From Microbacteriaceae bacterium (GTDB lineage Bacteria; Actinomycetota; Actinomycetes; Actinomycetales; Microbacteriaceae): a stretch of 64,000 nucleotides of DNA. Of this stretch, positions 60,251 to 64,000 are shown in pieces (position 1 is the first letter of the stretch; every line of letters starts with the position of its first letter). A model generated the notes under the pieces. The model did not search any database and had not been told where the DNA came from. It worked only from the letters and a program-made list of their open reading frames with translations. Location: the NCBI GenBank assembly GCA_003852775.1, contig RDDZ01000106.1:42830-106829 (forward strand). Direction: 5' to 3'. The position numbers were made by a program, and so were the translations under genes.

Positions 60251-61708
60251 ATGAGACGAGCGAAAATCGTCGCGACGCTGGGTCCCGCCACGTCGAGCTA
60301 TGAGAATCTGCGGGCGATCATCGAGGCGGGCGTCAACGTCGCCCGCATGAACCTGAGCCACGGCACCTACGAGGTGCACGAGGAGGTCTACGCGAACGTC
60401 CGCCGCGCGGCGGAGGATGCCGGTCAGCCGGTCGCGGTGCTCGTCGACCTCCAGGGGCCCAAGATCCGCCTCGGCAAGTTCGCGGACGGCCCGCACGAGC
60501 TCGCCGTCGGCGACATCTTCACGATCACGACCGAGGACGTCCTCGGCACCAAGGAGCTCGTCGGCACGACCTTCAAGGGGCTCCCGCAGGACGTGAAGCC
60601 CGGCGACTTCCTGCTCATCGACGACGGCAAGGTCAAGGTGCGCGTGCTCGACACCGACGGCGTGCGCGTGCGCACCGAGGTCGTCGTCGCGGGCCCCGTG
60701 TCGAACAACAAGGGCATCAACCTCCCGGGCGTCGCGGTCAACGTGCCCGCCCTGTCGGAGAAGGATGAGGCCGACCTGCGCTGGGGCCTCAGGCTCGGCG
60801 CCGACTACATCGCGCTGTCGTTCGTGCGCAACGCCGCCGACATCACGCGCGTGCACGAGATCATGGCGGAGGAGGGACGCAAGATCCCCGTCATCGCCAA
60901 GATCGAGAAGCCACAGGCCGTCGAGGCGCTCGACGAGATCATCGACGCGTTCGACGGCATCATGGTCGCCCGCGGCGACCTCGCCGTCGAGCTTCCGCTC
61001 GAGGCCGTGCCCGTCGTGCAGAAGCGCGCCGTCGAGCTCTGCCGCCGGATGGCGAAGCCCGTCATCGTCGCGACCCAGATGCTCGAGTCGATGACCCACT
61101 CGCCCGTCCCGACGCGCGCGGAGGCCTCCGATGTCGCGAACGCCGTCCTCGACGGCGCGGACGCGGTCATGCTCTCGGGCGAGACGAGCGTCGGCGAGTA
61201 CCCGGTGATCACCGTCCAGACGATGGCCCGCATCATCGAGTCGACCGAGGAGCACGGTCTCGAGCGCATCGCGCCGCTCGGCACCAAGCCCCGCACCCAG
61301 GGCGGCGCGATCACGCTCGCCGCGGCGGAGGTCGCGGAGTTCGTCGAGGCCAAGTTCGTGTGCGTCTTCACCGAGTCGGGCGACTCGGCGCGCCGCATGT
61401 CCCGCCTGCGCTTCCGCATCCCGATGAAGGCCTTCACCCCCGACGAGGGCATCCGCCGCCGGATGAACCTCACGTGGGGCATCCAGTCGTTCAAGGTCGA
61501 CCGCGTCGCGCACACCGACGCGATGTACAAGCAGGTCGACGAGATCCTGCTCGCCTCGGGCGAGGCCGAGATCGGCGACAAGGTCGTGGTGATCTCCGGT
61601 TCCCCTCCCGGCATCCCCGGGTCGACGAACGACCTGCGCGTGCATGTCGTCGGCGACGCGATCAACAAGGTCGTCCCCGTCTGGGAGTCGGGCGAGCACG
61701 CCGACTGA
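60251..61708 (+). CDS. pyk: Pyruvate kinase
   Basis: 485 residues. RRAKIVATLGPATSSYENL, VARMNLSHGTYEVHEE, VLVDLQGPKIRLGKF, the catalytic/metal region VIAKIEKPQAVEALDEI, FDGIMVARGDLAVELPLEAV and VIVATQMLESMTHSPVPTRAE. The C-terminal allosteric domain starts near residue 350. It makes pyruvate and ATP from PEP. ATG has GAAGGA 3 nt upstream. A strong hairpin follows. Confidence 0.97.
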   Translation: MRRAKIVATLGPATSSYENLRAIIEAGVNVARMNLSHGTYEVHEEVYANVRRAAEDAGQPVAVLVDLQGPKIRLGKFADGPHELAVGDIFTITTEDVLGTKELVGTTFKGLPQDVKPGDFLLIDDGKVKVRVLDTDGVRVRTEVVVAGPVSNNKGINLPGVAVNVPALSEKDEADLRWGLRLGADYIALSFVRNAADITRVHEIMAEEGRKIPVIAKIEKPQAVEALDEIIDAFDGIMVARGDLAVELPLEAVPVVQKRAVELCRRMAKPVIVATQMLESMTHSPVPTRAEASDVANAVLDGADAVMLSGETSVGEYPVITVQTMARIIESTEEHGLERIAPLGTKPRTQGGAITLAAAEVAEFVEAKFVCVFTESGDSARRMSRLRFRIPMKAFTPDEGIRRRMNLTWGIQSFKVDRVAHTDAMYKQVDEILLASGEAEIGDKVVVISGSPPGIPGSTNDLRVHVVGDAINKVVPVWESGEHAD

Positions 61709-61714
61709 CCGACA

Positions 61715-61748
61715 CGAACGGCGCCGTCCCCCTGGGCGGCGCCGTTCG
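61715..61748 (+). terminator. Hairpin terminator after pyk
   Basis: Perfect 12-bp stem CGAACGGCGCCG / CGGCGCCGTTCG with a 10-nt C/G-rich loop, 6 nt after the pyk stop. It marks the end of the conserved housekeeping run. Confidence 0.7.
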
Positions 61749-61776
61749 GCGTCTCCGGGCATGCCATGCTGAGGGT

Positions 61777-62091
61777 GTGGGCATCCTGACGTACAACTCC
61801 ACGCGCACTCTCGAGCTCGAGGACCGTCTGCTGGCCCACCTGCGGGCCGTCATCTTCGCGAAGCTACGGCGGGGCGAGTCGTTCGCATTCTCCTGGGAGC
61901 AGACGCCGGCGCAGGGGAGCGGCCGCAATTCGCTCTGGATCGGGCCGGACACGCCCCTGACCTTCGAGTTCTTCGACCAGCGCGAGATCCCGCTCAACGC
62001 CGACTGGATTCGTCGGCTCACGAAGGCGGCGAACTCGCCGGGAGGCCTCGTGCCGCTCCCCGAGGTCGAGGGGCCCGAGGCGCAGTCCTAG
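61777..62091 (+). CDS. DUF7882-like small protein, copy 1
   Basis: 104 residues. GILTYNSTRTLELEDRLLAH, LRAVIFAKLRRGESFAFSW, SLWIGPDTPLTFEFFD and LNADWIRRLTKAANSPGGLV define a family with copies 2 and 3 in this window. Relatives are common in Microbacteriaceae and are often labelled ATP-dependent DNA ligase, but no ligase motif (KxDG) is present. The function is unknown. GTG 61777; a CATGCT hexamer 6 nt upstream suggests leaderless expression. Its stop overlaps the stop of copy 2 on the other strand. Confidence 0.8.
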   Translation: MGILTYNSTRTLELEDRLLAHLRAVIFAKLRRGESFAFSWEQTPAQGSGRNSLWIGPDTPLTFEFFDQREIPLNADWIRRLTKAANSPGGLVPLPEVEGPEAQS

Positions 62092-62405
62092 ACAGTGCGC
62101 GCGCCGGGGTCCGGCGGCTCGGGCAGGATCGTGAGGCCCGCCGCGGAGTTCGCCGACTTGGTGAGCACCTGGATCCACGCCGGGTTGAGGCGCGGGGCAC
62201 GGCTCCCGAAGTACTCGAACGCGATGGGGATGTTGGGCGAGAGCCAGATCGACGTGCGGCCGAACGCGCCGCGCGAGGCCTCCGTCCACGTGAATGCGAA
62301 GTGCTCCCCGCGGCGCAGCTTCGACCAGATCACGGCCTGCAGGTGCGCGAGCACCCGGTCGTCGAAGGAGACCTGGAGCTTCGTGTCGTAGGTGAGCGTG
62401 CCCAT
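62088..62405 (-). CDS. DUF7882-like small protein, copy 2
   Basis: 105 residues. GTLTYDTKLQVSFDDRVLAH, LQAVIWSKLRRGEHFAFTW, SIWLSPNIPIAFEYFGSR and LNPAWIQVLTKSANSAAGLT align along their whole length with copy 1. It is transcribed toward copy 1, and the two stops share the palindrome CTAG (62088-62091). ATG 62405 lies exactly 7 nt after a TAGTGT hexamer on the minus strand, so it is probably leaderless. The function is unknown. Confidence 0.82.
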   Translation of the reverse strand: MGTLTYDTKLQVSFDDRVLAHLQAVIWSKLRRGEHFAFTWTEASRGAFGRTSIWLSPNIPIAFEYFGSRAPRLNPAWIQVLTKSANSAAGLTILPEPPDPGARTV

Positions 62406-62412
62406 CACCTGC

Positions 62413-62418
62413 ACACTA
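62413..62418 (-). promoter_or_regulatory. Predicted -10 (TAGTGT, minus strand) for leaderless DUF7882 copy 2
   Basis: On the minus strand TAGTGT is followed by 7 nt and then the ATG at 62405. No Shine-Dalgarno sequence is needed for this start. Confidence 0.45.
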
Positions 62419-62570
62419 CCGGTGCTCGGGCGATGCACCGGCGCCGGGACGCACCCTTGACGGGGAGGGTCGAGTGGGGCATGTTAGCCCGAGAACGCCC
62501 CCCTGTCACGGGTCTGCCGTCCGACTCCGCGGTGCGAGAGGCTGGACCCGTGCACGAAGGGCTGGGCGAC

Positions 62571-63335
62571 ATGCGCGAAGACGAGCTCGCGGGGCGCTTG
62601 CGCCATGCGCTCGAGACCGGGCAGCTGGTGGCGTACTTCCAACCGCAGTACGACCTCAAGACGGGCCGCGTGGTCGCCCTCGAGGCCCTGTGCCGCTGGA
62701 ACGACCCGGACGAGGGTCTCCTCATGCCCGACCGCTTCATCCACCTCGCTGAGCAGCACCACCTCATCGCCGACATCGGGCGCGTCATGCTCGAGGAGTC
62801 GGGTCGCCGCGCCGCCGACTGGCACCGCCGGGGCGTTTCGGTGGGACTCTCGCTCAACGTGTCGCCGTCGGAGCTGGATGCGGGCTTCGCCGGCCGCGTC
62901 CTGCGTCGCATCCACGAGCTGGGTCTCGCTCCCGGTGACGTGACCCTCGAGATCACCGAGTCGCCCGCGATGCGCGAGACCGATGAGGAGGTCGGCTGGC
63001 TGCAGGAGCTCATCGACGGGGGAGCGGGAGTGTCGATCGACGACTTCGGCGCCGGCCACACCTCGCTCGACATCCTGCGGCACGTGCCCTTCACGGAGCT
63101 CAAGATCGACCGCTCGCTCCTCGCCGACCCGTCCGAGGGCGTCGACGCGCTCGTGGCGAGCGCGCGGGAGATCGCGCACGCGCGCGGTGCACGGATCGTC
63201 GCCGAGGGGATCGAGGATGAGAAGGACCTCGCCCGGGTGCTCGCGTGGGGGTGCGACCGGGGTCAGGGCTACCACTTCTCGCCGCCGCTGCCCGCGGAGC
63301 AGCTCGGCCCCGTCCTGGAGTCGGCCGCCGGGTAG
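62571..63335 (+). CDS. Stand-alone EAL-domain cyclic-di-GMP phosphodiesterase
   Basis: 254 residues, a single EAL domain with no sensor, GGDEF or membrane part. Catalytic and metal residues are present: ALEALCRW (EAL), LSLNVSPSEL (Asn), VTLEITES (Glu), SIDDFGAGHTSLD (DDFG), FTELKIDRSLL (Lys), IVAEGIEDEKDLA (Glu) and DRGQGYHFSPPL (Gln). It should hydrolyse c-di-GMP. ATG 62571 is preferred, with GAAGGG 9 nt upstream; a GTG at 62550 is the alternative. No diguanylate cyclase is in the window. Confidence 0.9.
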   Translation: MREDELAGRLRHALETGQLVAYFQPQYDLKTGRVVALEALCRWNDPDEGLLMPDRFIHLAEQHHLIADIGRVMLEESGRRAADWHRRGVSVGLSLNVSPSELDAGFAGRVLRRIHELGLAPGDVTLEITESPAMRETDEEVGWLQELIDGGAGVSIDDFGAGHTSLDILRHVPFTELKIDRSLLADPSEGVDALVASAREIAHARGARIVAEGIEDEKDLARVLAWGCDRGQGYHFSPPLPAEQLGPVLESAAG

Positions 63336-63350
63336 ACGCGGGTGCGGCCC

Positions 63351-63620
63351 TTAGAGGCCGAACTCGTCGTCGACCGCGGTGTCGGGCGCGTCATCCGCCG
63401 CGCCGGCGACGTCGGCCCCGCCGACATCGATCTGCGACCACGTCACGGGCATCCCCGGCGAGAACAGGATGTCGATGCCGGGACCGCCGCGCAGCGGGGG
63501 GATGTTGACGTAGCCGCCGCCGGCCTGGATGGCGGCCAGGATCTGCTGCTTGAGCTCGGTCACGGGCTCCGGCAGGAAGTAGTCGCGGCCATCGACGGTG
63601 AGGCGGTTAACGATCGTCAC
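63351..63620 (-). CDS. Small conserved-looking protein of unknown function
   Basis: 89 residues. TIVNRLTVDGRDYFLPEPVT, ELKQQILAAIQAGGGYVNIP, DILFSPGMPVTWSQIDVGG and an acidic end. It looks like a folded alpha/beta module of the kind scattered in actinobacteria, but I cannot name it. GTG 63620 lies exactly 7 nt after TAGCCT on the minus strand; a GTG at 63626 is an alternative but would leave only 1 nt. It is divergent from DUF7882 copy 3 and convergent with the EAL gene (15-nt gap). Confidence 0.7.
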   Translation of the reverse strand: MTIVNRLTVDGRDYFLPEPVTELKQQILAAIQAGGGYVNIPPLRGGPGIDILFSPGMPVTWSQIDVGGADVAGAADDAPDTAVDDEFGL

Positions 63621-63627
63621 GTTCACC

Positions 63628-63646
63628 AGGCTACCCCGCGTAGGAT
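63628..63646. promoter_or_regulatory. Back-to-back -10 hexamers of a divergent leaderless pair
   Basis: TAGCCT on the minus strand (63633-63628) is 7 nt before GTG 63620, and TAGGAT on the plus strand (63641-63646) is 7 nt before ATG 63654. Only 33 bp separate the two start codons, so the two RNA polymerase footprints overlap and the genes probably compete or are co-regulated. Confidence 0.5.
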
Positions 63647-63653
63647 CGCAGCG

Positions 63654-63944
63654 ATGGGACACCTGCACTACGGCTCGCCGCCGTCCTCCTACGAGCTCCC
63701 CGACCGCACGCTCGCGCACGTGGAGTACGTCGTGGTCGCGAAGCTGCGTCGCAACGAGAGCTTCGCCCTCACGATCGATCAGCCGGACGGTTCTCGGGAG
63801 CGCATCTGGCTCAGCAGCGCGGCGACGCTGCGCTTCCAGTTCGGCCAGGTCGTCACCGACATCAACCGCGCGTGGCTCGAGGAGCTCATCGACTCGGCGA
63901 ACTCCGCGAACGGGATGCGGATCAGCCCCGAGCCCGCCGCCTAG
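63654..63944 (+). CDS. DUF7882-like small protein, copy 3
   Basis: 96 residues. GHLHYGSPPSSYELPDRTLA, HVEYVVVAKLRRNESFALTI, RIWLSSAATLRFQFGQ and INRAWLEELIDSANSANGMR align with copies 1 and 2 but are more diverged at the start. Probably leaderless (TAGGAT 7 nt upstream). Its stop shares CTAG (63941-63944) with an apparent minus-strand gene, repeating the arrangement of copies 1 and 2. Confidence 0.8.
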   Translation: MGHLHYGSPPSSYELPDRTLAHVEYVVVAKLRRNESFALTIDQPDGSRERIWLSSAATLRFQFGQVVTDINRAWLEELIDSANSANGMRISPEPAA

Positions 63945-64000
63945 CTGTACCCGGCCATGAGGTTGGTCCCCTCGTTGGGATTGTGAATGGGGAGGACCTC
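63941..64000 (-). CDS. 3' end of an unidentified minus-strand gene (partial)
   Basis: From the window edge a minus-strand frame reads EVLPIHNPNEGTNLMAGYS and then TAG. Its stop overlaps the stop of DUF7882 copy 3. Nineteen residues are too few to identify a family, and coding status rests only on the open frame and plausible composition. Confidence 0.35.
   Translation of the reverse strand, partial: EVLPIHNPNEGTNLMAGYS

Overview
The window is a stretch of chromosome from a very GC-rich actinobacterium, most likely of the family Microbacteriaceae (order Micrococcales). The grounds are: strong G/C preference at third codon positions with GTG starts common; the actinobacterial gene order yebC-ruvCAB-yajC-secDF-rel, alaS-ruvX-mltG-aroECKBQ-efp-nusB-pyrRBC-carAB-pyrF-gmk-rpoZ-coaBC-metK-priA-fmt-rsmB-rpe and hisI-trpE-trpCBA-lgt-pyk; a helicase-motif-less PriA; a mIHF-type domain; and three copies of a short protein family (DUF7882-like) that I know mainly from Microbacteriaceae. 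Nearly every base is coding, and no gene-free gap exceeds 300 bases. I found no tRNA, rRNA, insertion sequence, prophage or CRISPR array.

Layout. 1-2.6 kb: 3' part of a membrane protein gene, yebC, ruvC, ruvA. 2.6-9.2 kb: ruvB, yajC-secD-secF (protein export) and the (p)ppGpp enzyme rel. 9.2-12 kb, minus strand: an AbiEi-like orphan, a DUF349 coiled-coil protein and an exported cyclophilin. 12-14.7 kb: rarA, rpsD with a long structured leader and two hairpins behind it, and a 76-residue membrane protein. 14.75-24.3 kb: alaS, ruvX, mltG, a complete block for the shikimate steps aroE/C/K/B/Q, efp and nusB, ending in a hairpin. 24.3-27.6 kb: a sulfonate/nitrate-type ABC importer and, facing it, a 3'-truncated DoxX-like gene. 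27.7-36.4 kb: the pyrimidine operon pyrR-pyrB-pyrC-(PH-like)-carA-carB-pyrF behind a leader that fits PyrR translational control. 36.4-45 kb: mIHF-Gmk fusion, rpoZ, coaBC, metK, priA, fmt, rsmB, rpe. 45-53 kb: an FKBP, then a tightly packed his/trp run. 53-61.7 kb: lgt, gltB, gltD, pyk. 61.7-64 kb: an accessory-looking patch with three DUF7882-like paralogues, an EAL-domain protein, a small unknown protein and the tail of another gene.

Most genes are translationally coupled by ATGA/GTGA overlaps. Most intergenic starts are preceded by a TAGNNT/TANNNT -10-like hexamer. In about ten cases the hexamer lies 6-7 nt upstream of the start codon, which predicts leaderless mRNAs.

I did not find a clearly new multi-gene system. 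The best leads are the DUF7882/EAL patch at the right end, the PyrR leader switch, the rpsD leader with a palindrome at its predicted transcription start, the truncated DoxX gene beside the ABC importer, and the EF-P loop variant.
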